A stretch of DNA of 64,000 bases, taken from NCBI RefSeq assembly GCF_008065135.1, contig NZ_CP042914.1, positions 5,251,404 to 5,315,403 of the forward strand, written 5' to 3'. Below the pieces are notes generated by a model. That model saw only the letters and a list, made by a program, of their open reading frames with translations, searched no databases and had not been told where the DNA came from. How positions within the stretch are numbered: the stretch's first letter is position 1; the number at the start of each line of letters is the position of its first letter. The position numbers and the translations under genes were made by a program. The stretch is from Roseimaritima ulvae (GTDB lineage: Bacteria > Planctomycetota > Planctomycetia > Pirellulales > Pirellulaceae). Shown here in pieces: positions 7,479 to 17,507 of the stretch.

Positions 7479-10400
7479 CCAACCAAAACCCAAATGAACG
7501 CAACGACGACGATCGCCTCACCGAGCTGCTCAAGGCACTCGACGGCGACGCTGCGCCTCCGGACCCTCAAGCCATCTCGCGAGCTCGACGGCGAGCTGCT
7601 GACGTTTTTCACGCCGCTACCGATTCCAGCGCCGATCAAAGCACGGATCGAAGCCCCAACACGAATGCGGCGGTAACCAGCGTTGTCCCCGCGCGTCCTT
7701 CCTCCTCTAGCCCTCTTCGCCCCAGGCGTACCAACATGCTTGTCAAATCTCTCGTGGGACTGTCCGCTATCGCGGCACTGATCGCCGTCCTGGTCACGCA
7801 AAACGGCGACCCACCACAGGGCCAACCGCTGGGCGAAGTCCTGGACCGTGCGCTGGCCGCCCCGACGCTGAAACTTGACGTCCAACGGCCCGGACAATCG
7901 GCCGAGGTGCTGATCCGTCAAGCCAGTTTGGTGCGTTGGCAGGAATCGGACAGCCAATACACGATTGCGACACCAGAACACCGCTGGCAGATCGATGAAC
8001 AAACCAACACGGTTCGGCGTGAGCGGAGCCCTTGGCACCGAGCGAATTCGAAACAAGTCGATCTGCTGTCGCTATTGGATATCGACGCCAAACAAGCTCA
8101 GCAACTACGCAGCTCGGTCGCCGGCGAATCGACGACGATCGAAGGACGCCGTCGCACCTTGTTTACGTCGACCAAGGGACAACCTGTGGCACACGGTTTC
8201 TTCGACGCCACCAGTGGTCGCTTGCAGGAACTGCGGTGCTGGCCGACGGGCTGGTCCCCCCAGGCGGTTCCCCGCACGCTGTTGATCGTCGCTCGCGATC
8301 TGGCCGTGGATGAATCGCAATTTGTGGTGGCGGACAAATTTTCCGAAGATGGCCGCATCGGCAAGATTGTCGACTCCGCCGGCGTGGTCACCCTGCGGCC
8401 GATGACGCAGCGACGCTGGACGCCGGTCGCCACCCAGATGTTGCTCAAACCGGGCGACTGGCTGCGAACCGACGCGTGGGGCGCCAACGCAGCGACCGTC
8501 GCGTTGACCTCGCAGTTCAAAATTATCCTCGGGCCAGCCAGCTTGCTGGAATTGCGTTCGCCCACCGACATCCGCTTGCACCGCGGTCAAGTGAAACTTG
8601 TCGGAGGCTCTCTGGCGGAGGAATCGCTGACCTTGCACGGACCGACCGAGCACACGCGGACGATCCGCAAACAACAGACCGTACATATTCGTGTCGATCG
8701 TCACTCGCAACTGGTCGAACCGGAGGCGCCGCCGTTGTGGCTATCCGGTTACGAAGGTTCATCGAACGTCGACGAAGTGGGGTCGCTGATCGCCAACATC
8801 GATGGCCGTGAAACGCCGCTGACGATCGGCACGCATGCGGTGAGCGTCGAAATTCGTGATCAAATCGCCCGGACCACGATCGAGGAAACGTTCGTCAACC
8901 ATACCGGCAGCCGCCTGGAAGGCGTGTTTTATTTCCCCCTGCCACAAGACGCTTCGATCAGCGGCTTTGGGATGTGGATCGGTGGCGAGTTGATCGAAGC
9001 CGACGTGGTGGAAAAACAGCGAGCTCGCGAGATCTACGAAACCATTCTTCGTGAACGACGTGACCCGGGTTTACTTGAATGGGCGGGCGGCAACCTATTC
9101 AAAGCCCGCGTGTTTCCGATTGAAGCGCTGAGCGAAAAACGAATCAAGATCGTCTACACTCAAGTCCTGCCGATGCGGGGAAACCGTTATCGTTATGCGT
9201 ACGGTCTGCGCAGTGAGATGCTGCAAAAAACGCCGCTGCGTCAGTTGTCGCTGGACGTTCAAGTACACTCGGCTCTGCCCCTGCAGTCCGTCGAATGCCC
9301 CACGCACGCGGTTCGCTCCCAGTTGACCGAACACTCCGCCAAATTGGAATTCGAAGCTCAACAATACACCCCGACGCGAGATTTCGAAGTCGTTTGTCAG
9401 GTCGCCTCGGCCGGCAAGGACATCGTGGTCGTACCGCACCGCCGCGGCGAAGATGGCTATTTCCTGGCTCAACTGACGCCTCCCGGCGGCGATGGCGACT
9501 GGCAACGCCAGTTGGTTGCCGATGGCGAACCGTTGGATTGGTTGTTCGTGTGCGATACCTCGGCGTCAATGGATCAGTCGATGCGCAGCCGGCAACAACA
9601 ATTTGTCGCCGCGATGCTCGCTAGCCTTGGTCCCCAAGATCAATTCGACATCGCCTATTGCGACGTGGAGTGTAGGTGGCTGAACGATGAACTGGTGCCG
9701 GCTGACGAAGACAATGCTCGCCGAGCGTATGAATGGTTGAATGATCGAATCTCCTTGGGATGGACGGACCTAGAGCGAATGGTCCAGGCGGTTCAGGAAC
9801 GTGTGGGTGAAAACACGCAAGTCATTTACATCGGCGACGGGATCGTCACCGCCGGTGATGCCACGCCGCAATCCTTTGCGACGCGTCTTCCGGAAATCAG
9901 CAATGCCGCTTCGATCGGAACTTTCCATACGGTCACCGTGGGCAGCACGTTCGAGTCCACGGTGTTACGAGCGTTGACATCGGAGGGCGGCGGGTCGATA
10001 CGGCACATCAACGGCCAGCAAACACCGCAGCGGACGGCTCAGGAATTGTTGACGGAAATCACCCAGGGGGGGCTCCGCGATCTGGACGTGCAATTTGAAG
10101 GGCTGCAGGTAGCCGCTGTTTATCCGCAGCGTCTGCCGAACTTGGCCGCCGGGACGCAACAAATTGTGCTGGGCCGATATCTTCCCAGCGGAGAGGACCA
10201 GCAGGGGCAAATCGTGATCACCGGAACCCGCGATGGCAAACCGGTTCGCTACAAAGCCGACGTCGCGTTGGCGGATGCGGAAACCGGCAACTCCTTCATT
10301 CCCCGCCTCTGGGCGCGGGCACATCTGGATCACCTGTTGGCGCAGGGCAGTGGTCCGCTGGTCCGCGACGAAATTATCGCATTGTCCGAACGGTTTCACA

Positions 10401-13400
10401 TCATCACGCCCTACACCTCGCTGCTGGTGCTGGAGTCCGACGCGGATCGCGAACGATTTGGTGTTAAACGCCGGTATTTGATGCGAGACGGCGAACGATT
10501 CTTCGCGGAGGGCCGTGACAATGCAAACTTTGAATTGTTGCAGCAACAGATGAAACGTGCCGGCGATTGGCGACTGGGGTTGCGACGACGGATTCTAGGC
10601 GACCTCGTGCAACTGGGCCGCACACCCGAATGGTATCGGCCGCTGCAGCGCTACGGCGGTTTCACACCAGCGTACGCCAGCAGCGGCCCGGTTTCCGGCT
10701 TCGCGCTGGGACGTTCGTCGGGAACGATGTGGATGGGCGGCATGGGCGGCATGGGCGATGGGTGGGGTGGCGGTGGCGGTATGGGCGGCGGGATGGGGGG
10801 CGGATTCGCTCTCGGTGGCCGCCTGCGTGCAGAACCGTTCGGTATGTCGGTCAGCGGGGGAGCGGACCCGTTCGCGATGCCCATGGACTTCTCGGGTTCG
10901 CTGTCGTTGGATGATTTCGACGGCCTTGGCGCCGAAGACGAAGCCCGCGTCGATTCACTTGCCGAATCCGAATCCATAGACTGGCAGATGAATCAACCGA
11001 TGAGTGAAATGATGGCCCAGACGCCCATGGGCATGCGCGGTCTCCGCTCCAGTCGTCAGCAACAAGGTCAGCGTTCAAGGGCTTCCAGTCGCTCAAGCTT
11101 GCTCGCCAAGAAAAAATTGCATTTCGGCGGACAGGCCTATTACGATTCGGAGCAGTACGTGGCCTGGACGCAGCAGCTGATACCCCAGGTTCCCGCCCGC
11201 CCCCAGCCGGCACGTTCCGGTAAACCCAGCGGGGATCCACAGTCGCTGGAAATTCTCAACCGTTTGATCCAGACCATCGATCGTCCGCTCGGCGAAGGCT
11301 TGCACGTCACCCGTCGGACCCGCCGCTTCGATCCCGTATGGGATCGCGTCACGGCGGTTGACGAATCCGTTGAATTATCCGCTGTCGATCGCTGGCTGAC
11401 CTTCAACAACTCCGTCGGTTCGCAAACACTTGCGCAATGGTGTGACGCCACGCAGCGCGGCAGTTTTTCGCGTGCCTTCCAGATTGGCGCGACGCGTCCG
11501 GCCTTTGATCTGGACGTGGAATCGTTTGTGCCAGGCCAACGACCGCTGGCCACGGCGGAAGATTATCACGCATTCGAAGGGCACACCGCCACGATCGAGT
11601 CGTCCGCAGACGATCGAGTAATCGTGCGGTTAACAAACGATGCTAACGAAAAACAGACGCACAAGATCACGATCGATCGATCGCGCCAGGTTGTGGTTGC
11701 CATCGAACATTGGAATCCAACGGATGACGGCGAGCCCACGCTGACTCGGACTATTCGTTACTCTCAGTTCAAACGGGTGGCCGGGGTTTGGTGGCCGGGA
11801 AAAATCGTGGAACTCTCAGGCGATCAACAACGGGTCCGCGAAACCACTCAAACGGTCCGTCTGCTGAATCAACAGGATTTCGACCAACAATTTGTCGCGG
11901 AGCTTCCACCGCCAGATGCCTCGCTGTTGTTTTCATCGCGGCTGCCGACCACTCGGGAAGCCAAGATCGCTTTAAAGACCAGCGAAGCCGATCATGACGA
12001 CCTGTTGCAGTTAATCCTGGAAGCCGGCCGTGAGCAAGCATGGGACGATGCGCTGCGTCGGCTCTCGGATCTGGAACAGCTCGTACCGGAAAAGCCGGGT
12101 GTGCAATGGATCCGTCAAGCGGTATTGGCCGCCGCTCGCCGAAACGCTCAGGCTTTGCAGACGCTCCACACACTGGCGGCCGATATTGCGGCAGGCAATC
12201 GCAACGACGAACTGTTCCTGTGCGGCTATATCGTGCAACAAGTCACGACGCTGGCAGATAGCAACGAAATGCTGCGGATCCTGGATCAATTGACGGAAGT
12301 TTACAGCCGCCAACCAGAACATGCTCACGCGGCCTGGACGCTGAAGGATCGGCGAGCATACTACCTGCGGAACTTGCAACGTCCCGAAGCGGTGGAATTG
12401 CAACGCCAGTTGGCAAGCGAAACTCCTTGGGAAGCGTCCGCTCATATTCTGTACGCCCAAGACTTAGTCCGTGCGGGGCATCACGAGCAAGCGTATCGTT
12501 GGTTGGCGAAACAGATCGACGATCTACCCGACGGGGCAGACCAAGTGGCGGACGCGTTGCGTGAGCACTACGCCCAGATGCTGCGCAGCGAAGGCCGAAC
12601 CGCCGACTTGGTGGCTTATTTGGAGCAATGGATCGCCGCCTCGCCCCACTCACGCGGGGCTCTCCTGCAATACCTCACCGCCTTGATGCGTGACGATCGG
12701 CTGGACGATGTCAACGAGATTGCGAAACGCTGGATGGCCGACGCTCAGCAGCAACAGCGGCTCGATCCCGCCACGCTGGCGCGGCTGAATGCGGCGGCGG
12801 ATTACGCCCTGGGCCAGCGTTATCAGCTGTACGTTTACTGGCTGGATCCGGCAATGGCCCAGCCCTTGGCCGAGACGGCGAGGTTCTTTTTGCAGCACCC
12901 ACACCATCACGCCATCGCAAGCCAGATCGTGGGGAATTCTCGCTTCAGCAATACCGATGAAAGCGATCGACTGCGGCGAGAGATCGCGTCGCGGCTGAGC
13001 GAACAAGTGGAGCGTTTAGATGCATCGTTGGTGCAGGCGTTTGTGTCGTGGACGGCACCGTTTACCGAATTCCCCTTGCACTCGAAGGACGAATGGAAAC
13101 GCATCGCGGACATGCTGAAGAAGCGTTGGGATGCGGAGGAGGACGAGTCGCAGCGAAAGGCCTTGGCTTCGGCCCTGCACTCGCTGTACAGCCGCCAATT
13201 CCCCGACACCCACTTGCTGCCGTATATGCGAGCTCGCATTGAACGAGCCGAGCGTGAGCAACGACTACAGGATGCCGCGGAACATCGTTGGGCACTGTTT
13301 AACATTTTGCTAGAACGCCCATGGACAGCGGAACAAGAGACCGAAGCGGCGGACCTGATCCCACAGCTCGGCGTCTCGAGCACGGACGTTTCGCCGTTGC

Positions 13401-16400
13401 CCGAACAGACACGCGGGCTGGCCGAATTCGTCGACACCATGCTGCGGCAACGGCAAGCGGCCAGCATGGCGGAATTGCAAAACTCCGCAGAGTTCGATTC
13501 GTTGACGCGAACTGAGCTACGAGCCAAGCGTCGCGAGTTTCTCCGCGCAGCCCGTGAAGGAGTCGTCAAGGTCGTCGTTCGCTCCGCGAACGCAACGCAC
13601 GACATCAACGACGAACTCGCCGCTTGGCTACAGCTAGAACGCCTTACCCTAGACGTGCAACTGGGGCGCAAACAAAAACAAGCCGCCGACCAGTGCTGGG
13701 AAATGCTCGGCGAACGCCCTGACCAATGGCTACCTGAAGAATCCGAACTGAGCCGCATGTCCGAGCCACAAAAGGTTCAGGCGATCAGTCGAGCGCTGCG
13801 GCAGGAACGCGCCCTGGCAGTCGTCAGTTATCTGGCGGCTCGTCGTTCCGCTCCACCGGCCTTGGTGCAGCGAGTGAGTGAGTACATCGAAGTCGGCGCG
13901 GAATTGGATTCGGCGGATCGCTTCTGGTGGCGCGAGCGGCTGTACGACTGGTTGATCGTGCTCGATCAAAGCGAAACCTTGCGGAGTAAGCTGACCGCAT
14001 GGATTGAAACCGATCCCTTGCCCGAACGTTGGCAACGCGACCTGGCTCGCTTGGAAGCGGAGCTCGGCAACATCGACACCGCCATCCGGTTAATGGAATC
14101 CGCCCGGCAGACGACGCGGCTTGCTCCGGCGGACTATTTGACGCTTGCCGATTGGTACCTGGTTGCGGAGCGCCGCCAAGCTTATGAGCAGGCGCGGCTA
14201 GCCGTCTTTGACGCTATGCCGGAACACGAGATCTATAACTGGCTGCAATACAAACTGCAGCAATGGTACCGAGCGGATGACGACCTGCCCACCGAGGTGG
14301 ATGATCAGACGCTGTTTGCCTTTCGTGCATTGTTTGCCAACAGCCGGCAACCCGAACACTATGTCTACCTATTGAAGCAAGTCTACACGGCCAGCCGCGA
14401 CTTCCGGTTACTGGCCCAACTACCCGATGCGGTGACCGGTCGAACGGACCAGCAAATCTATCCCTTGCTGGAGTCGCTGGCGTCGCAGATTTTGAATGAG
14501 ATTCACAAAGAGGCGACGGCGGACGAAATTCTCCGACGCATCGAAGTGCTGCGTCAGCAAGGCACGAACGCTCGCAATCAACACGCTCTGGACCTGCTGG
14601 AAACATTGGTGGAAAGTCGTGCCGCGGAGGTCTTGGACCAGCCCGGGCCCCATGACCAAAACGCGACCGCAGCGCTGCAGCGAGCGTTTAAGCGAGATTG
14701 GGCTGGTGGCGAAATTCGGCAGATGGCGCATTTTTTGGCGTCCCTCGGCACCTTAAAAACGCCCGGCTTGCGAGCCGAACGACTAAAACAGCTTGAGGAA
14801 TTACAGCAGCAGACGGCGGCGGGAAGCGACGACCGATTCTATGTGAGCTGGCAGATGGCCCATGCCGTTGCCTGGTCGAATGGCGAGCACGAAAAAGCTT
14901 CGATGATGATGGATGCCGCCCTTGCCGAATATCGGTCCGCGCATCCCGACGGCTTGCCGGTTAGCGCCAACGATGGCGTATTCGACTACGCCAGGATGCT
15001 GAACTACCAGGGACGATTCGCCGCGGCGGAGCAACTGTTGACGCGTGAGATCGAACATCCGCTCAATGTGTCTCAGCGACAAGCTTACGAAGTGCAGCGG
15101 ATGTTGACGTACATCCACGCTCTGCGAGACGACGGACAGGTGTCGCTGGGAGCGGGTCATGAGTTGTACGAAAATCTGCAAACGCATTTGCTCGAACATG
15201 CCAACGCTGCCCGTGACGAAGCTCACCGGGCCGCGGTTATGGACGCCCTGCTCCGGTTCTATCGCACTGCCTCCGATAAACGGCACCCTGATGTTAAAGA
15301 GGATTTATGGACCTACGCCAGTGAGCGTTTTCCCTCGCTGCTTGTCAGGCAGACAAACAATCAGCAAAACTTGGTTAGCAACGTCTCACAACTGATCTCG
15401 CAGCGTTTGGACATACGCAAGAACTTGGAATTCTTGATCGGTGTGTTCGAAACCTATCCGCAGTATCTGGACTACACGTATCAATCTCCCTGGCAGCAGT
15501 TCGGATACCAGCTCTCGTCGCAGCGGAAAATTTTGCAAAACGACTTGTCCGATTTGGAACCGCGTCTGTTGCAGGTCGTGCTGAACGAACTCCGCCGGGA
15601 TTTACAGACGCAACAGAACCGCAGTCGTTACCTGTACGGAAATTCGGGGAATTTTTGGAATGAGAAAACGGACGAGTTTGCGCGAGTGGCCAACGAGGTT
15701 TACGACCAACATCCGCACGCTCCGCGGCATGTGTCCTATATCGCTCGCTATCTGGCAGACAGTCTGGGACGTCCGACACGAGCGATCGAAATGCTGATGC
15801 CGCTTTACGAAAACGATCGCTTGTCCCCGCGGCAACAAACGGATCTTGTGGAGTATCTGCAGGAAACGGATCGACGCGAGGAAGCGGTTGCGATTCTGGA
15901 ACCGCTGGTGGAGGCTTATCCAGACAACGTCGACCACCGCACGGATTTGTTGACGTCTTACCACAAGCTGGAGCGACAACAGGCCTTCGAGCGTTTGCTT
16001 CACAGCACGGTCAGCCGGTTCCGTAAACAAGGCCTTTGGAGCGAATCCAATGTGGCGGCGATTGCCGAGTGTTGCCTGAAAAACGAAGACTATTCCTCTG
16101 CGGCAAAGTATTTTTCCGTCGCCATCGCCATGAACCAGGCCGTCGTTGCACGGCAGCGGTACGCGCAGTACACCCTTTCACAGTATTACGGGCATCTCGC
16201 CGATGCGTATTCTGGGCTGGGCGACACCCGCCAAGCGGTCGATGCCGCTTCCGCAGCCATCGTAATGTGGGGCGACGATGTAAACCAACGTCGAGGCATG
16301 GTTTATAAATTGCAGCAGGTGCTTCGAGCGGCCAAAGATTTGGATGACTTCGTTGAACACTTGGATCAACAAGCCGCGGACAGCGGACAGGACAGCCCCT

Positions 16401-16957
16401 TGATTCGCAAACAGATCGGTTTCGTCTACGCCGAACGGGGCAAACATGATCAAGCAATCGTTCAATTAAAACTGGCGATTGGAATGCAGCCCACCGATGC
16501 TGAAACGCATACCAAGCTGATCGAGCTGTACGATGCCCACGAGGATCACGCCAAAGCGGTCGAGCAGACGTTGGCGTTGATCGATTTCGATCGCCATACG
16601 CTGGAACACTACCAGCGTTTGGTGCAGCGACTTGAAGACGACACGGCGATGGCCGAACGCGCGATCACAACAATCGTCGAAGCGGCGCCACTCGAAGGGG
16701 AGCACCATCAAGCGATCGCGGAAATCAGGCAGCGACAAAACCGTTGGGACGAGGCGATCGTGCACTGGAAGCGAGTGGCGGAGCTGCGTCGGTTGGAGCC
16801 GACCGGACTGTTAAAACTGGCCAAGGCTCAGATCCACCAAGGCCACGCGGCCGCTGCCCGGCAGACGTTGACGGAGTTGAGCCGCACGGAATGGCCAGCG
16901 CGTTTTTCCGACGTAGAACAGCAAGTGCAACGGATGCGTGAGGAGTTAAAAAAGTAG
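7472..16957 (+). CDS. Giant sigma-coupled membrane protein: FecR-like, VIT, VWA, TPR
   Basis: A 3161-residue protein coupled to the ECF sigma gene. Residues 1-88 are cytoplasmic and charged. A single membrane segment lies near 90-112 (VGLSAIAALIAVLV). A FecR-like stretch follows at about 297-375 (LLKPGDWLRTDAWG, LHRGQVKLVGG). A VIT domain is at about 434-560, and a VWA domain at about 687-867 with the metal-site motif DTSAS. A glycine/methionine-rich linker at about 1085-1120 leads to a helical, TPR-like region from about 1500 to the end. The arrangement suggests an N-terminal anti-sigma region inside and a very large extracytoplasmic interaction part. A dispersed hairpin repeat is embedded in frame at 13577-13591, and the stop codon lies in a GTAG leader. 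Domains are read by eye; function is inferred. Confidence 0.85.
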   Translation: MVTNQNPNERNDDDRLTELLKALDGDAAPPDPQAISRARRRAADVFHAATDSSADQSTDRSPNTNAAVTSVVPARPSSSSPLRPRRTNMLVKSLVGLSAIAALIAVLVTQNGDPPQGQPLGEVLDRALAAPTLKLDVQRPGQSAEVLIRQASLVRWQESDSQYTIATPEHRWQIDEQTNTVRRERSPWHRANSKQVDLLSLLDIDAKQAQQLRSSVAGESTTIEGRRRTLFTSTKGQPVAHGFFDATSGRLQELRCWPTGWSPQAVPRTLLIVARDLAVDESQFVVADKFSEDGRIGKIVDSAGVVTLRPMTQRRWTPVATQMLLKPGDWLRTDAWGANAATVALTSQFKIILGPASLLELRSPTDIRLHRGQVKLVGGSLAEESLTLHGPTEHTRTIRKQQTVHIRVDRHSQLVEPEAPPLWLSGYEGSSNVDEVGSLIANIDGRETPLTIGTHAVSVEIRDQIARTTIEETFVNHTGSRLEGVFYFPLPQDASISGFGMWIGGELIEADVVEKQRAREIYETILRERRDPGLLEWAGGNLFKARVFPIEALSEKRIKIVYTQVLPMRGNRYRYAYGLRSEMLQKTPLRQLSLDVQVHSALPLQSVECPTHAVRSQLTEHSAKLEFEAQQYTPTRDFEVVCQVASAGKDIVVVPHRRGEDGYFLAQLTPPGGDGDWQRQLVADGEPLDWLFVCDTSASMDQSMRSRQQQFVAAMLASLGPQDQFDIAYCDVECRWLNDELVPADEDNARRAYEWLNDRISLGWTDLERMVQAVQERVGENTQVIYIGDGIVTAGDATPQSFATRLPEISNAASIGTFHTVTVGSTFESTVLRALTSEGGGSIRHINGQQTPQRTAQELLTEITQGGLRDLDVQFEGLQVAAVYPQRLPNLAAGTQQIVLGRYLPSGEDQQGQIVITGTRDGKPVRYKADVALADAETGNSFIPRLWARAHLDHLLAQGSGPLVRDEIIALSERFHIITPYTSLLVLESDADRERFGVKRRYLMRDGERFFAEGRDNANFELLQQQMKRAGDWRLGLRRRILGDLVQLGRTPEWYRPLQRYGGFTPAYASSGPVSGFALGRSSGTMWMGGMGGMGDGWGGGGGMGGGMGGGFALGGRLRAEPFGMSVSGGADPFAMPMDFSGSLSLDDFDGLGAEDEARVDSLAESESIDWQMNQPMSEMMAQTPMGMRGLRSSRQQQGQRSRASSRSSLLAKKKLHFGGQAYYDSEQYVAWTQQLIPQVPARPQPARSGKPSGDPQSLEILNRLIQTIDRPLGEGLHVTRRTRRFDPVWDRVTAVDESVELSAVDRWLTFNNSVGSQTLAQWCDATQRGSFSRAFQIGATRPAFDLDVESFVPGQRPLATAEDYHAFEGHTATIESSADDRVIVRLTNDANEKQTHKITIDRSRQVVVAIEHWNPTDDGEPTLTRTIRYSQFKRVAGVWWPGKIVELSGDQQRVRETTQTVRLLNQQDFDQQFVAELPPPDASLLFSSRLPTTREAKIALKTSEADHDDLLQLILEAGREQAWDDALRRLSDLEQLVPEKPGVQWIRQAVLAAARRNAQALQTLHTLAADIAAGNRNDELFLCGYIVQQVTTLADSNEMLRILDQLTEVYSRQPEHAHAAWTLKDRRAYYLRNLQRPEAVELQRQLASETPWEASAHILYAQDLVRAGHHEQAYRWLAKQIDDLPDGADQVADALREHYAQMLRSEGRTADLVAYLEQWIAASPHSRGALLQYLTALMRDDRLDDVNEIAKRWMADAQQQQRLDPATLARLNAAADYALGQRYQLYVYWLDPAMAQPLAETARFFLQHPHHHAIASQIVGNSRFSNTDESDRLRREIASRLSEQVERLDASLVQAFVSWTAPFTEFPLHSKDEWKRIADMLKKRWDAEEDESQRKALASALHSLYSRQFPDTHLLPYMRARIERAEREQRLQDAAEHRWALFNILLERPWTAEQETEAADLIPQLGVSSTDVSPLPEQTRGLAEFVDTMLRQRQAASMAELQNSAEFDSLTRTELRAKRREFLRAAREGVVKVVVRSANATHDINDELAAWLQLERLTLDVQLGRKQKQAADQCWEMLGERPDQWLPEESELSRMSEPQKVQAISRALRQERALAVVSYLAARRSAPPALVQRVSEYIEVGAELDSADRFWWRERLYDWLIVLDQSETLRSKLTAWIETDPLPERWQRDLARLEAELGNIDTAIRLMESARQTTRLAPADYLTLADWYLVAERRQAYEQARLAVFDAMPEHEIYNWLQYKLQQWYRADDDLPTEVDDQTLFAFRALFANSRQPEHYVYLLKQVYTASRDFRLLAQLPDAVTGRTDQQIYPLLESLASQILNEIHKEATADEILRRIEVLRQQGTNARNQHALDLLETLVESRAAEVLDQPGPHDQNATAALQRAFKRDWAGGEIRQMAHFLASLGTLKTPGLRAERLKQLEELQQQTAAGSDDRFYVSWQMAHAVAWSNGEHEKASMMMDAALAEYRSAHPDGLPVSANDGVFDYARMLNYQGRFAAAEQLLTREIEHPLNVSQRQAYEVQRMLTYIHALRDDGQVSLGAGHELYENLQTHLLEHANAARDEAHRAAVMDALLRFYRTASDKRHPDVKEDLWTYASERFPSLLVRQTNNQQNLVSNVSQLISQRLDIRKNLEFLIGVFETYPQYLDYTYQSPWQQFGYQLSSQRKILQNDLSDLEPRLLQVVLNELRRDLQTQQNRSRYLYGNSGNFWNEKTDEFARVANEVYDQHPHAPRHVSYIARYLADSLGRPTRAIEMLMPLYENDRLSPRQQTDLVEYLQETDRREEAVAILEPLVEAYPDNVDHRTDLLTSYHKLERQQAFERLLHSTVSRFRKQGLWSESNVAAIAECCLKNEDYSSAAKYFSVAIAMNQAVVARQRYAQYTLSQYYGHLADAYSGLGDTRQAVDAASAAIVMWGDDVNQRRGMVYKLQQVLRAAKDLDDFVEHLDQQAADSGQDSPLIRKQIGFVYAERGKHDQAIVQLKLAIGMQPTDAETHTKLIELYDAHEDHAKAVEQTLALIDFDRHTLEHYQRLVQRLEDDTAMAERAITTIVEAAPLEGEHHQAIAEIRQRQNRWDEAIVHWKRVAELRRLEPTGLLKLAKAQIHQGHAAAARQTLTELSRTEWPARFSDVEQQVQRMREELKK
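13577..13591 (+). repeat. Dispersed hairpin inside the giant gene
   Basis: GTTCGC-TCC-GCGAAC with flanks GTCGTC and GCAACGC, nearly identical over about 30 bp to the intergenic copy at 517-531. It is translated as VVVRSANATHD near residue 2035 and keeps the frame. Confidence 0.85.
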
Positions 16958-17039
16958 CTACCGTCGCCAGACGCGCTGGAGTCCAGGCTTCAGCCGCCTC
17001 GCGCGCTTCTCCCAAGCGCCTAAAGGCTGGACTCCAGCG
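16954..17039 (+). repeat. 3' inverted repeats after the giant gene
   Basis: A degenerate family-1 element starts in the stop codon (GTAG at 16954-16957, loop GCCA with CGTC/GACG arms). It runs into a longer hairpin with arms CGCTGGAGTCCAGGCTT (16974-16990) and AAAGGCTGGACTCCAGCG (17022-17039). There is no T-run, so it is not a classic intrinsic terminator, but it could stop or stabilise the transcript. Confidence 0.65.
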
Positions 17040-17258
17040 ATGCGCAGAAGCGCGCGGTTCCCTGAATGATGAGAACCACCGCAAAGTTTGCGCAGGACGG
17101 CGCGCGAGCACACGTATTTCCGCCGGGCTTGTCCCGGACGGGATAACAACTGGCAACTACCTAGGACGGTCTACCGATATTTTTTCTCCCGGCTTGGTGC
17201 GCGTCGCTTTCTTCCAACTGTGGGCTGGCGCCCATGGCTACATCCCGCCGTCCCTTCG

Positions 17259-17443
17259 GGACGTCAATTGTATTACTGCCGCATTGGGCCTTGGGGCCTC
17301 TTTCTTCACCCTCCTTTTCAAGGAGGGTCGAGCCTTAGCGAGGGGAGGTTCTTGTCCAGCGGCGCGGTCGCCCTCTCCTCGCTGACGCTCGACTCTCCCA
17401 GAGGGAGAGTGAAGTGAATCCGTCAATAATACGTTTCACGTCC
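17259..17443 (-). repeat. MITE-like composite repeat, full copy
   Basis: An inverted copy of the 557-749 unit, 185 bp, bounded by GGACGTC...GTATTA and TAATAC...CACGTCC. Both internal hairpins and the CGAGCGTCAGCGAGG tract are present. It lies between the giant gene and purB. Confidence 0.75.
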
Positions 17444-17474
17444 TGCGGGACTAAAAACGAAGAGAACGCGGTCC

Positions 17475-17498
17475 CCACGCTCTGGCGAGCGTAGCTAC
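17475..17498 (-). repeat. GCCA-loop hairpin (family 1) after purB
   Basis: On the minus strand GTAG is followed by arms CTACGCTC / GAGCGTGG around GCCA. It begins ten bases after the purB stop codon, in the sense orientation. The stem sequence differs fully from other copies, but the pairing is kept. Confidence 0.8.
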
Positions 17499-17507
17499 GG
17501 GGAGACG

